DNA of 64,000 bases from JAIQFL01 sp035295745 (GCA_035295745.1 DATGIL010000075.1:1-64000); one strand, 5' to 3'; positions 42,659 through 50,834 are shown, counted from the stretch's first letter. Translations and numbers: made by a program. Notes: a model not told the origin generated them from the sequence alone.

Positions 42659-43591
42659 ATGACCAGACGAAAAAGCCCCTCGATGTGCGCCGTCTTCCGT
42701 ATTGTGCTGCCTGCTTTGATGCTCCTGGCAATCGGGATGCCGAAAAATGCCTGGGCCCAGCCGGGGCGCGGCGCCGGACGCGGAGGAGTTCCTCAACCCC
42801 AGGGCCAGAACCCCAACGGGATGCACATCTATATTTGGGCCGGGCTCAAATCACATGGGGAGGGCCAGCATGATTACCCACAATTCCTCGCCGATTGGAG
42901 CAAGCTCCTGACGGAGCGCGGCGCCGTGGTGGACGGGGCCTTGCACGCGCCCAGCAGCGCCGACCTGGAGCACACCGACGTAGTCGTGATCTACAAGGGT
43001 GACGCGGCCTATTTGAGCGACGCCACCAAATCTGCTTTGGAAGCCTACGTCAAACGCGGGGGTGGTCTGGTGAGCTTCCACGATTCTTTGTGCGGGCCCG
43101 ATCCGTCCTACTTCGCCACATTGGTGGGTGGCGCCAAGAAGCACGGGGAAGTGAATTACACGCTGGACGCACCGATCCACTACACGATTGCCGATGCCGC
43201 CAATCCGATTATGAAGGAGATGACGGAGCTGACCATATCGGACGAGGCGTTCTACACCATCACGTGGGCCAAGGATCCCGCCGTACATGTGCTGGCGAAC
43301 GCAGAAATTCCGCCGACGCCGAGCGCGGGCGACCACAAGGGCGAAATCGTCCCGCAGATGTGGACGTATGAGCACCAATTGCCCGGAGGTGAACCGGCGC
43401 GGGCATTTGTCTGGATGCAGGGACACACTTATGCCAACTACGCGAATCCTGCGATTCAGCGGACTCTGTTGCGAGGCATCGCGTGGGCAGCCAAGAAGCC
43501 GGCGGACGAACTCGTGAACTACGTTGCGCCTCCACGTCCACCGCGCCGCGGTGCAACCGGAGCGCCGGCGGCAGCCGATAAGAAGAAATAA
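42659..43591 (+). CDS. ThuA-domain exported protein
   Basis: About 310 residues from ATG 42659. A signal peptide (ends near NAWAQ) and a Gly/Pro/Gln linker precede a ThuA-like glutamine-amidotransferase-fold domain: HTDVVVIYKGDAAYL, VKRGGGLVSFHDSLCG, PVTWAKD-like and a typical FVWMQGHTYANYANP. ThuA-type proteins are linked to trehalose and carbohydrate use. Between the domain and the C-terminus is a charged tail ending DKKK. The upstream GH3 gene may act in the same glycan context. The strong promoter implies no leader; an in-frame ATG at 42683 is an alternative start. Confidence 0.85.
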   Translation: MTRRKSPSMCAVFRIVLPALMLLAIGMPKNAWAQPGRGAGRGGVPQPQGQNPNGMHIYIWAGLKSHGEGQHDYPQFLADWSKLLTERGAVVDGALHAPSSADLEHTDVVVIYKGDAAYLSDATKSALEAYVKRGGGLVSFHDSLCGPDPSYFATLVGGAKKHGEVNYTLDAPIHYTIADAANPIMKEMTELTISDEAFYTITWAKDPAVHVLANAEIPPTPSAGDHKGEIVPQMWTYEHQLPGGEPARAFVWMQGHTYANYANPAIQRTLLRGIAWAAKKPADELVNYVAPPRPPRRGATGAPAAADKKK

Positions 43592-43639
43592 AGCCTTGCG
43601 GAAGCGCTTATGTTACGCTTGCAAAGAATGGAGGGGACA

Positions 43640-44188
43640 TTGAGCAGGAATACTCTGACACTGATTGTCGCGGCGGTCGCCGCGTTCACGTTGACGGCAC
43701 AGGATAAGAAGGACGATGCAAAGATGCCGCCGAAAGCTCCCGCCAAATCCGCGATCTTGCATCCGGAGATGAAGGTGGAGTCGGGAACCTACGCCCAGCC
43801 GATGGCCACCATCGGGAGTAAGCCCGACCAGCCGTGGTCGACTACTTCCGTCGCCGCAGGCGTCGACAGCAAGCCCCAACCGGGACACGTCGTCACGCGA
43901 GTCGGCGAGATCGTGGACTTCTCGTGCTATCTACAACTCGGCAAACATGGCGAGAAGCATCGTTCCTGCGGACAGAAATGCATTCAGAACGGGCAGGCCG
44001 CTGGCCTACTGACGCAAGACGGCACGCTCTACATGCTGATTCCCGAAGAGCACGATCCGCGGCGCGACGGCGGCGTGGACGCTAAAGCTTCGGCTTCCGA
44101 CCACATGGGCCACATCGTGACGGTGATCGGCACGGAGGCTTCGGTTGGCGGTTATCACGGAATTTACGTGATGGGGCTGACAAAATAA
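43640..44188 (+). CDS. Exported Cys-rich hypothetical protein
   Basis: About 182 residues starting at TTG 43640, chosen because GGAGGGG lies just upstream; ATG 43628 is an alternative. A signal peptide (LTLIVAAVAAFTLTAQ) is followed by a Lys/Pro linker and a small globular domain with IVDFSCYLQLGKHG, CGQKCIQNGQAAGLL, LIPEEHD and GHIVTVIG. Three Cys (C, then CxxxC) and several His could bind a metal or form disulfides. Similar small domains occur in Acidobacteria and Bacteroidota, function unknown. A terminator follows. Confidence 0.75.
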   Translation: MSRNTLTLIVAAVAAFTLTAQDKKDDAKMPPKAPAKSAILHPEMKVESGTYAQPMATIGSKPDQPWSTTSVAAGVDSKPQPGHVVTRVGEIVDFSCYLQLGKHGEKHRSCGQKCIQNGQAAGLLTQDGTLYMLIPEEHDPRRDGGVDAKASASDHMGHIVTVIGTEASVGGYHGIYVMGLTK

Positions 44189-44217
44189 GGTTTGTGTTTG
44201 ACGAGACTTTGCTGGAT

Positions 44218-44251
44218 TGGGGCCGGGGCGTTCGCGCTTCCCGGCCCTTTT
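44218..44251 (+). terminator. Intrinsic terminator after the Cys-rich gene
   Basis: Stem GGGCCGGG / CCCGGCCC (44220-44227, 44240-44247) with a 12-nt loop, followed by TTTTC. A classic rho-independent terminator between this gene and the next small membrane protein. Confidence 0.75.
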
Positions 44252-44286
44252 CATTTGCTGATAGGCTGGTTCTTAGGAGGTGCACC

Positions 44287-44607
44287 ATGCATGAAGGCAC
44301 CCCGAGTCCACAGATAAACGTCTCGAAGATACCCGGCGGTGGCGGCTTCGCGGGAGCATTGTTCGCCGTCATCAGCATGGTAATCTTTCTGGTCGGTATT
44401 CCCAGGCTGCGTTATTTCTTTCCTGCGGCAGTCGTTTTCGGTTGCGGGATTGCGCTGATCCTTCGCTTCATCCGGCGTGAAACTCCAGGTAAGCCATGGA
44501 TTCTTTCAGCTCAAAACGCAGAGAGCGGGAGTGCGGCCCCTCGGGTTGGCCGGCGAACCAAGCCAGACGACTTTCGGCGAAGACTTCAAGGACTCTCGAC
44601 GGCTTAA
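44287..44607 (+). CDS. Small membrane protein
   Basis: About 106 residues. Start ATG 44287 is fixed by an optimal AGGAGGTG 5 nt upstream. The N-terminal ~20 residues are polar, followed by two hydrophobic segments (ALFAVISMVIFLVGIPRL and FFPAAVVFGCGIALIL), then a basic tail (FIRRETPGKPW). It is probably a two-pass inner-membrane protein. Function unknown. Convergent with cysE. Confidence 0.65.
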   Translation: MHEGTPSPQINVSKIPGGGGFAGALFAVISMVIFLVGIPRLRYFFPAAVVFGCGIALILRFIRRETPGKPWILSAQNAESGSAAPRVGRRTKPDDFRRRLQGLSTA

Positions 44608-44748
44608 TGGCGTTGAACTTCCGAAATAAGACGCCCAAAACCGGAAGCGCAATTCGGTCTTCTCGGGCCGTCTACAAACAACTTTACTGAAACAAGTCGC
44701 TTACGCCCAAGTTTTGCCCAGAACCACAGCACCGGAAAATCAGGTGGT

Positions 44749-45408
44749 CTACCGATTGCGCTGCCGCTCCAGTTCCTGGTCGCCAGCGAGCAACCGGACC
44801 ATCCCTTCGAGTTCCGCGACCCGGCGCGCCAGATCGTCGATGGCCTGACCTTCCGGATCTGGCAGACGGCCGTGCTCGAGGGGTCCGCCTTCGGGCCGGA
44901 TGCGCACCACGCGTCCCGGCACACCGACCACGGTGGAGTGATCCGGCACCGCGTGCACCACGACGGAACCGGCGCCAATTTTGACGTTGTCGCCGATTCG
45001 AATATTGCCCAACACCTTGGCCCCCGCGCCCACCACTACGTTGTTACCCAGCGTGGGATGGCGCTTGCCTCTCTCGTTGCCGGTGCCGCCGAGCGTAACG
45101 CCCTGATAGAGCAGAACATCGTCACCAATCTCTGCAGTCTCACCGATCACCACACCAGTGCCGTGGTCGATGAAGAAGCGATGACCAATGGTGGCGCCGG
45201 GGTGGATCTCAATTCCGGTAAAGAACCGGCTGACTTGGGAGATGAAGCGCGGCAGCAACGGCACGCCCCAACGGTAGAGCTGGTGCGACAGGCGATGGCT
45301 CAAAATCGCATGGAAACCCGGGTAACAGAGAAAGATCTCGATCACGCTCTTCGCGGCGGGATCTTCGCGGAAGATGGTGTCGATCTGTTCCCGGATGGTT
45401 TGAAACAT
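44749..45408 (-). CDS. cysE: Serine O-acetyltransferase
   Basis: A 219-residue protein catalysing serine plus acetyl-CoA to O-acetylserine, the first step of cysteine synthesis. The short N-terminal helical part (IFLCYPGFHAILSHRLSHQL) is the bacterial short-type CysE, followed by left-handed hexapeptide repeats with catalytic FFIDHGTGVVIGET and VTLGGTGNERGKRHP. Trimeric fold expected. GGAG lies about 9 nt before ATG 45408; an upstream TTG 45423 is less likely. An extra C-terminal helix of ~40 residues is present. It lies 44 bp downstream of nuoI. Confidence 0.92.
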   Translation of the reverse strand: MFQTIREQIDTIFREDPAAKSVIEIFLCYPGFHAILSHRLSHQLYRWGVPLLPRFISQVSRFFTGIEIHPGATIGHRFFIDHGTGVVIGETAEIGDDVLLYQGVTLGGTGNERGKRHPTLGNNVVVGAGAKVLGNIRIGDNVKIGAGSVVVHAVPDHSTVVGVPGRVVRIRPEGGPLEHGRLPDPEGQAIDDLARRVAELEGMVRLLAGDQELERQRNR

Positions 45409-45452
45409 GATGGCGCACTCCAATGGATGATGCGCGGAACGGACGGGATTCG

Positions 45453-45953
45453 CTAGTGTGCCGCAGCCGGGGAGTCAGAGACAACCACCGGGGCGTGGGC
45501 ACCTGGCGGGATGGGCGCCAGCATGTCCTCTTTCCGCTTAACCAGGGTGGAGGTGTTGTAGCTCGCAGCCTCGAACCCGTGTCCATGCGTGATGGCGTCC
45601 GTGGGGCAAGCCTCTACGCAATATCCGCAAAAGATGCAGCGGTTGTAATCGATGTTGTAAACCTTGGCGTAACGCTCTCCCCCCGAAATCCGCTCTCGCT
45701 CGGTGTTCTCCGCCGCCTCGATATAGATGCAGTTAGAGGGGCATGCCGCCGCGCAGAGAAAACAGGCGACGCACTTCTCCATGCCGTTCTGGTCCCGCTG
45801 CAGCACGTGGACGCCGCGGAATCGCTCTTCGAATTTGGGCGGCGCATCCGGGTAGTCGTCCGTCACGGTGGGAGACATCATCTCTTTGAAGGTGACGCTC
45901 ATCCCCTTGGCAATAGCCGCCGCAGTTCCGAGAATATCGATTTTGTTGGGCAT
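45453..45953 (-). CDS. nuoI: NADH-quinone oxidoreductase subunit I (orphan)
   Basis: A 166-residue complex I subunit with two [4Fe-4S] clusters: Cys61, 64, 67, 71 (CVACFLCAAACP) and Cys106, 109, 112, 116 (CIFCGYCVEACP). The N-terminal half has the conserved FKEMMSP, in line with the peripheral-arm subunit that carries N6a and N6b. No other nuo gene is in the window, so this copy is separated from a nuo operon or is a second copy. It precedes cysE on the same strand with 44 bp between them. No obvious ribosome binding site. Confidence 0.92.
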   Translation of the reverse strand: MPNKIDILGTAAAIAKGMSVTFKEMMSPTVTDDYPDAPPKFEERFRGVHVLQRDQNGMEKCVACFLCAAACPSNCIYIEAAENTERERISGGERYAKVYNIDYNRCIFCGYCVEACPTDAITHGHGFEAASYNTSTLVKRKEDMLAPIPPGAHAPVVVSDSPAAAH

Positions 45954-46025
45954 GGAGGTGCTTTCTCTATTCTATCTTGGCCCGAATGGTCCTGTCGCTG
46001 CCGTATCCCCAGACTACCTCAGGAC

Positions 46026-46031
46026 TATAAT
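46026..46031 (+). promoter_or_regulatory. Consensus -10 box directly before hemD-like gene
   Basis: A perfect TATAAT lies 6 nt before ATG 46038, so the transcript would start at or next to the start codon. No clear -35 was seen. Confidence 0.5.
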
Positions 46032-46037
46032 CCAAAC

Positions 46038-46829
46038 ATGTCGTTCGATGGGCGCCGTGTTCTTTCCCTTGAAAGCCGCCGGGGGCCAGAAATGGCGGAA
46101 CTGATCCGCAAACAAGGCGGCGATCCTTTTGTAGCACCCGCGTTGCGCGAAGTCCCGATCGAGGAAAGCGCTCCCGTATTCCGATTCGCCGAGCGTCTCT
46201 TTGCCGGCGACTTCGACATGATGATCCTGCTTACCGGCGTGGGAACCAGGCAGTTGAATCGCCTGCTGGGGACGCGTTATCCCGAAGGCGAATTTGCCGG
46301 CGCGCTGCGTCGTTTGACTATTGTGGCGCGCGGTCCGAAGCCCGTGGCGGCGCTCCGCGAAATGGGGCTGACACCGGCGATCACCGCTCCCGAGCCGAAT
46401 ACCTGGCGCGAACTCATGCAGGCTACCGAGGGCCGCACGGAGCGCAGCATTGCCGTGCAGGAGTACGGCCGCTCGAATCCCGAACTTCTCGACGGACTGC
46501 GCGCCCGCGGCGCGGAGGTGACCTCCGTGCGCCTCTATCAATACGGTCTGCCATCCGATCCGGAACCTCTGAAGGAAGCGGCACGGCGTCTTGCGGCGGG
46601 AGAGTTTGAAGTCGCGCTCTTCACTACCGCCGTACAGATCGGGCATCTCTTTCGAATGGCCGACGAGCAAGGGATCGGGGCTGCCACGCTCGCGGGCCTG
46701 CGCAAAACCATGATCGCTTCGATAGGACCTACCACCACCGAAGCTCTCGAAGAGTTCGGTCTTTACCCCGACATGGAGCCTTCGCAGCCCAAGATGGGTA
46801 TTCTGGTACGCGAGGCCGCGGGAAGGTAA
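46038..46829 (+). CDS. hemD: Uroporphyrinogen-III synthase family protein
   Basis: A 263-residue protein with the two-domain HemD fold and its usual low conservation: LSLESRRGPEMAELIRKQGG at the N-terminus, FDMMILLTGVGTRQLNRLL, RSIAVQEYGRSNPELLDGL, a Tyr in VRLYQYGLP, VALFTTAVQIGHLF and ASIGPTTTEALEEFGL. The role is cyclisation of hydroxymethylbilane in tetrapyrrole synthesis. It is 26 bp upstream of the atp cluster and may be co-transcribed with it. Divergent from nuoI. Confidence 0.85.
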   Translation: MSFDGRRVLSLESRRGPEMAELIRKQGGDPFVAPALREVPIEESAPVFRFAERLFAGDFDMMILLTGVGTRQLNRLLGTRYPEGEFAGALRRLTIVARGPKPVAALREMGLTPAITAPEPNTWRELMQATEGRTERSIAVQEYGRSNPELLDGLRARGAEVTSVRLYQYGLPSDPEPLKEAARRLAAGEFEVALFTTAVQIGHLFRMADEQGIGAATLAGLRKTMIASIGPTTTEALEEFGLYPDMEPSQPKMGILVREAAGR

Positions 46830-46855
46830 CACAAGCCGGGTACACTGGAATCAGA

Positions 46856-47077
46856 ATGGCTCGTAAGAAGACGGGCGCAGCGAGAGCGGTCGAGTATTCC
46901 GGACTGGCATTCATCCTGCCGGCGTCCACGTTTGTCGGGTACGGCATCGGGTACTGGCTCGACCGCCATTTCGGCACGACTTGGTTGAAGGTCTTGTTCC
47001 TGATTCTGGGCAGCGTCGCGGGGTTCGTTTCGCTCATCCGCCAGATCATGCGGGATTCGAGCGAAAATGGCGATTGA
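46856..47077 (+). CDS. atpZ: AtpZ/AtpI-type small subunit
   Basis: A 73-residue protein with two transmembrane hairpin segments: VEYSGLAFILPASTFVGYGIG and LKVLFLILGSVAGFVSLI, plus GYWLDRHFGTTW between them, the AtpZ (PF09527) signature. It helps assembly of the F0 c-ring and cation import in other bacteria. The stop overlaps the start of the next gene by 11 bp, as in a typical atp operon. Confidence 0.85.
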   Translation: MARKKTGAARAVEYSGLAFILPASTFVGYGIGYWLDRHFGTTWLKVLFLILGSVAGFVSLIRQIMRDSSENGD

Positions 47078-47441
47078 CGAACTGAGCTACGACCGCGCTG
47101 CCCGGCGCATTGGCCGTAGTATGTGGGCGATCGCCCTCGCGGGAACGGTTGCCACTTTCCTCATCGGCGGATGGAAGTGGGGCGGAGGATTCCTGTTGGG
47201 AGCCGGATTTTCGTGGCTCAATTACCGCTTTCTCTGCCGTCTGGTGGAGAGTCTGGGCGGAACCACGCCCCCGCACGGCGGGGCATTCCTCACGTTCCGC
47301 TACCTCCTGCTGGGTGGTGGCGGGTATGTTATATTACGTTATTCTCCCATCAATATGAAGGCCGTATTGACGGGCCTGTTCGTGCTAATCGCCGCCGTCT
47401 TCGTCGAAGTCATTTTCGAGATCGCCTATGCCAGAAAGTGA
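47067..47441 (+). CDS. atpI: ATP synthase subunit I
   Basis: A 124-residue protein with four hydrophobic segments (WAIALAGTVATFLIGG, GGGFLLGAGFSWLNYRFL, FRYLLLGGGGYVILRY, AVLTGLFVLIAAVFVEVIF), matching the ATP synthase I (AtpI/UncI) chaperone family PF03899. It overlaps atpZ and atpB on either side, so it sits in a tight operon. Its role in other bacteria is assembly of the c-ring. Confidence 0.82.
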   Translation: MAIDELSYDRAARRIGRSMWAIALAGTVATFLIGGWKWGGGFLLGAGFSWLNYRFLCRLVESLGGTTPPHGGAFLTFRYLLLGGGGYVILRYSPINMKAVLTGLFVLIAAVFVEVIFEIAYARK

Positions 47442-48156
47442 ACTGTGGGTTACCAGCGTTTTTAACGATTATCTGCCGGCTCTGGGCAATTTTTTTCTGA
47501 CGCTCGTCGGCAAGACTGCCGAGCCGCGTCCCTGGGCCGACTTCATCGTGATGCAGATTTTGCTGGTGGCTGCGCTAATGTTGCTCTTCGCGATCATTCG
47601 GCCGAGACTTTCGGTCGACCGGCCCAGCCCACTGCAGCATATCGTGGAATTGCTCTACGACTTTATCAAGGGGCAGGCAGAAGATCAGGTGGGGCACAGC
47701 GCACACAAGTACATCCCTTTCTTCGGGACAATTTTCATTTTCATTCTCAGCTCGAACCTCATCGGCCTCGCGCCCTGTTTCGAGTCGCCCACCAACTTTC
47801 CTTTCGTCACGGCCGGCTGCGCGATCGCGACCTTCCTCTACTACAACGGGGTTGGTTTTGCAGCCAACGGTCCGAAGTACCTGGCGCACTTCGCAGGGCC
47901 TATCTGGTGGCTCGCGCCGTTAATGATCCCCATCGAGATTGTGAGCCACCTGGCGCGCCTGCTTTCGCTGACGGTTCGTCTCTACGCTAATATGTTCGCG
48001 GGTGAGCAGGTGACGTTGGTGTTCATCAATCTTACTAAATTGATCGCCCCAGTCGTCTTTATGGGTCTGCACATCTTCGTGGGCGTGGTGCAGGCATACA
48101 TCTTCATGCTCCTCACCATGGTGTACGTGGGCGGAGCCGTCGCGCACGAGCATTAA
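47428..48156 (+). CDS. atpB: ATP synthase F0 subunit a
   Basis: A 242-residue six-helix proton (or sodium) channel subunit. The essential Arg184 lies in LTVRLYANMFAGEQV. Other landmarks are FFGTIFIFILSSNLIGLAP and the C-terminal helix LHIFVGVVQAYIFMLLTMVYVGGA. It faces the c-ring to create the ion half-channels. The coding sequence overlaps atpI by 14 bp. It is followed by atpE after 89 bp. Confidence 0.95.
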   Translation: MPESELWVTSVFNDYLPALGNFFLTLVGKTAEPRPWADFIVMQILLVAALMLLFAIIRPRLSVDRPSPLQHIVELLYDFIKGQAEDQVGHSAHKYIPFFGTIFIFILSSNLIGLAPCFESPTNFPFVTAGCAIATFLYYNGVGFAANGPKYLAHFAGPIWWLAPLMIPIEIVSHLARLLSLTVRLYANMFAGEQVTLVFINLTKLIAPVVFMGLHIFVGVVQAYIFMLLTMVYVGGAVAHEH

Positions 48157-48245
48157 TACCGGCTTTATGCCGCTCTGAGCGTGAGCCCGGCTGTACGGTG
48201 TCCGGGGACCACCCACTGAGAGCGATTCATCTGAAGGAGAATCGA

Positions 48246-48554
48246 ATGACGAAAAAGTTGTTTTTTCTGCTGGCCTTGATGTTGCTGGCTAGCGTTACGC
48301 TGTGCGCCCAACCTCAAGGCACCGCAGCTCCGACCGGGAACCAATGGGTTCCGGTCACCGCCGGTTTCGCGATGGCCATCGCTTCGAGCCTTTGCGGGCT
48401 GGCGCAGGGCAAGGCGATTGCAAGTGCGGTGGAAGGGATGGCGCGCAATCCCGGTGCAGCCAAAGCCATTCAGTTGGCGATGCTGATCGGTCTGGCGTTT
48501 ATCGAGTCACTGTCCCTCTACGTGCTGCTGATTATCTACACTAAGGTATCGTAA
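48246..48554 (+). CDS. atpE: ATP synthase F0 subunit c with N-terminal signal-like extension
   Basis: A 102-residue subunit c, about 20 residues longer than usual. An N-terminal hydrophobic stretch (KLFFLLALMLLASVTLCAQ) resembles a cleavable signal peptide, then the two c-ring helices: Gln54 in GLAQGKA, the loop ARNPGAA, and Glu87 in LAFIESLSLY. Residues Gln54, Glu87, Ser88 and Tyr92 align with the Q/ES/Y set of Na+-binding c-subunits, although the neighbouring Thr is Leu. AAGGAG precedes ATG 48246. A strong terminator follows; there are no b, delta or F1 genes downstream. Confidence 0.92.
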   Translation: MTKKLFFLLALMLLASVTLCAQPQGTAAPTGNQWVPVTAGFAMAIASSLCGLAQGKAIASAVEGMARNPGAAKAIQLAMLIGLAFIESLSLYVLLIIYTKVS

Positions 48555-48581
48555 CCCAAGTATCCGGTTTTCTCTGATTTT

Positions 48582-48618
48582 CCCGGGGGCAGGACCATGG
48601 ACTGTCCCCGGGGTTTTT
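48582..48618 (+). terminator. Intrinsic terminator after atpE
   Basis: CCCGGGGGCAG (48582-48592) pairs with CTGTCCCCGGG (48602-48612), 11 bp with one G-U pair, followed by GTTTTT. It closes the hemD-atpZIBE cluster. Confidence 0.85.
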
Positions 48619-48684
48619 CCCTCCCCCGTACTGATGAGGCTCTCCGGCTAGTACGAAGCCCCACTCGCGAACCCTCTAGTTCTA

Positions 48685-48713
48685 TTGACCTAGTTGTAAA
48701 CACCCAATAGCAT
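48685..48713 (+). promoter_or_regulatory. Possible promoter of the PilZ gene
   Basis: TTGACC (48685-48690), 17-bp spacer, TAGCAT (48708-48713), then 16 nt to ATG 48730. There is no ribosome binding site in the short leader. Confidence 0.45.
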
Positions 48714-48729
48714 TGAATAACACTTGGCA

Positions 48730-49065
48730 ATGGAACAGCGAAGAACTAGGCGTTTTCAACTAGAGTTGCCACTCTCTGTCATCCGCGCTGGCGCCGAGCG
48801 CGTTACATTGGCAGGCCTGACCAAGAACATTAGTTCTTGCGGTGTTCTGTTTACCACCGGCAAGGAACCCGACTTGGGCGGGCCGATTGAGTACATCATC
48901 ACGCTGAATCACGACGGGCCTCAGCCCGTGAATCTTCGCTGCGTCGGAAAGGTCTTACGCGCGGAGCGTGCCCAACCCGCAACGGAAGCGGGCTCCAAAG
49001 CGTACCAGATCGCAGCGACTCTAGAACGCTACGAGTTCGTTCGAGAGCGAACCCAGCACGGCTAA
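48730..49065 (+). CDS. PilZ-domain protein
   Basis: A 111-residue stand-alone PilZ domain. The start has the c-di-GMP-binding motif RRTRRFQLELPLSV (RxxxR), and NISSCGVLF corresponds to the second motif (D/NxSxxG), both in canonical spacing, so binding of c-di-GMP is likely. A TTG at 48724 could also be used. The gene is isolated between two hairpins. The partner is unknown; PilZ proteins act in motility, polysaccharide export or transcription. Confidence 0.88.
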   Translation: MEQRRTRRFQLELPLSVIRAGAERVTLAGLTKNISSCGVLFTTGKEPDLGGPIEYIITLNHDGPQPVNLRCVGKVLRAERAQPATEAGSKAYQIAATLERYEFVRERTQHG

Positions 49066-49082
49066 ATACATACGCCGCTTCA

Positions 49083-49144
49083 GAAATCGCTTGCTCACGC
49101 GCGCGGCTCGTAGCCAGCCGTGGCCGTAGGGAGCGGTCCTTCGG
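49083..49144. repeat. REP-like palindrome (family A), one unit
   Basis: ATCGCTTGCTCACGCGCGCGG, a short diverged loop, then GGCCGTAGGGAGCGGTCCTTC. It lies between the PilZ stop and the convergent ABC-F gene. Confidence 0.75.
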
Positions 49145-49158
49145 CACCACACCACACA

Positions 49159-49191
49159 CCCCCGGTGCTACTTAAGAGTAGATACCGGGGG
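49159..49191 (-). terminator. Strong two-part hairpin at the end of the ABC-F gene
   Basis: CCCCCGGT / ACCGGGGG arms enclose an inner CTACT / AGTAG stem with a TAAG loop and the ABC-F stop codon. No T-run follows, so termination or mRNA-end protection is only inferred. Confidence 0.45.
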
Positions 49192-50809
49192 CTTCATGTC
49201 CGATTTTTTGTACATACTCGGTATACGAACCGGGATAGACTCGGGGGGTTCGGTCTGTGCCGGTCTCTCCCCCTAACTCGAGCACGCGTGTGCCGAGCCC
49301 GCGCAGAAATGTGCGGTCGTGCGACACGAAAATCATAGTGCCTTCAAAGTCTTTCAGCGCTTCAACGAGCATCTCTTTAGTCGCCAGGTCGAGGTGATTG
49401 GTGGGCTCATCGAGCACCAGAAAATTGGGTGGGTCGTAAAGCATCCGGGCCATGGCGAGCCGCGATTTCTCGCCGCCTGATAGTGAGCGGATTTTCTTGT
49501 CGATATCGTCGCCTGAGAACTGAAACGCCCCCGCGAGGGTGCGCAACGAGCCAAGTCCGTCCTGCGAGAAATCGCTCTGTAGTTGTTCGATGATGGTCAG
49601 ATCGGGATCGAGCACGTCGAGCGACTGCTGCGCGAAGTATCCCATCACCAGGCTCGCGCCCAGGCGCACATTGCCGGAGTCGGGTGCGGTGGCGCCGGCA
49701 ATCATTTTCAGGAGCGTGGTCTTACCTGCCCCGTTTCGACCCATCACGGCCCAACGCTCTCCTCGACGGATAGTCACGCTGAAACCGTCATAAATCACGC
49801 GCGGGCCGTAGCGCTTATGCAGATTCTCCAGCACCACGACCTGGTCCCCGGAGCGCGGCGGCACACGAAACTCAAACTTCACGACGTGGCGCTTCTTCGG
49901 GAGTTCGATCTTTTCGATCTTGTCGAGAGCCTTGATCCGGCTCTGCACCTGGGCAGCTTTTGCGGCGTGGGTTTTGAAGCGCTCGATGAAGCGTTGCTCC
50001 TTCGCGAGCATGGCTTGCTGGCGAGAGAAGGCCGCCTGCTGATTGCTCTCGCGAATCGCACGCTCCCGCTCATAAAAATCGTAGTTGCCCGAGTAGGCGA
50101 TAATCTCGCCGCCATCGATCTCGGCGATTCGGGTGACGATGCGGTTCATGAACTCGCGATCGTGCGAGGTCATGAGCAGCGCTCCCGGATACGACTTCAG
50201 GAATTGCTCGAGCCAGATGATGGATTCGATATCGAGGTGATTGGTGGGCTCGTCCATGAGCAATACGTCGGGCCGTCCTAGCAGGACCCGCGCCAACGCC
50301 ACGCGCATCTTCCATCCTCCCGATAACGCGCCGACATCGCCATCGATCTGATCGTCCTGGAACCCGAGACCATGCAGTACTTCGCGCGCCTGTGCTTCGA
50401 GGGCATAGCCATTCAGATGCTCGTACTCCTCCTGCACATCGCCGAAGCGGGCCAGAATCCGGTCGAGATCGCCGGCCTGTTCGGGGTCGTCCATGGCGTG
50501 GTGCAGATCTTCGAGCTCGTGGTGGAGATCGCCCACGCGCCCGCTGCCGGCGATGGCCTCATCCAGGACTGAGCGACCCTGCATCTCTTCGACATCTTGA
50601 CGGAAGTATCCGATGGTGAGGCGCTTGGGAACGGAGACGTCGCCCTCGTCCGGGTCTTCTTCCCCGACTACCATGCGAAAGAGAGTCGTTTTGCCGGAGC
50701 CGTTGGGCCCGACGAGCCCGACCTTCTCTCCGGGATTCAATTGGAAAGAGGCATCGACGAAGATCAACTGCTTGCCGTACTGTTTATTGATATTGGAAAA
50801 AGAGATCAT
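49172..50809 (-). CDS. ABC-F family ATPase
   Basis: A 545-residue protein with two nucleotide-binding domains and no membrane part. Walker A: GPNGSGKT and GRNGAGKT; signatures LSGGWKMRVALARVLL and LSGGEKSRLAMARML; Walker B LLMDEPTNHLD and LVLDEPTNHLD. The linker between the domains holds the Arg/Lys-rich P-site tRNA interaction motif with ELPKKRHVVKFEF. This size and the linker suggest the YbiT-like group of translation factors that resolve stalled ribosomes. No antibiotic-resistance extension is visible. A palindromic element lies just upstream. Confidence 0.93.
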   Translation of the reverse strand: MISFSNINKQYGKQLIFVDASFQLNPGEKVGLVGPNGSGKTTLFRMVVGEEDPDEGDVSVPKRLTIGYFRQDVEEMQGRSVLDEAIAGSGRVGDLHHELEDLHHAMDDPEQAGDLDRILARFGDVQEEYEHLNGYALEAQAREVLHGLGFQDDQIDGDVGALSGGWKMRVALARVLLGRPDVLLMDEPTNHLDIESIIWLEQFLKSYPGALLMTSHDREFMNRIVTRIAEIDGGEIIAYSGNYDFYERERAIRESNQQAAFSRQQAMLAKEQRFIERFKTHAAKAAQVQSRIKALDKIEKIELPKKRHVVKFEFRVPPRSGDQVVVLENLHKRYGPRVIYDGFSVTIRRGERWAVMGRNGAGKTTLLKMIAGATAPDSGNVRLGASLVMGYFAQQSLDVLDPDLTIIEQLQSDFSQDGLGSLRTLAGAFQFSGDDIDKKIRSLSGGEKSRLAMARMLYDPPNFLVLDEPTNHLDLATKEMLVEALKDFEGTMIFVSHDRTFLRGLGTRVLELGGETGTDRTPRVYPGSYTEYVQKIGHEAPGIYS

Positions 50810-50834
50810 TTAGTTTGGATTGGTTCCCGGCAGC

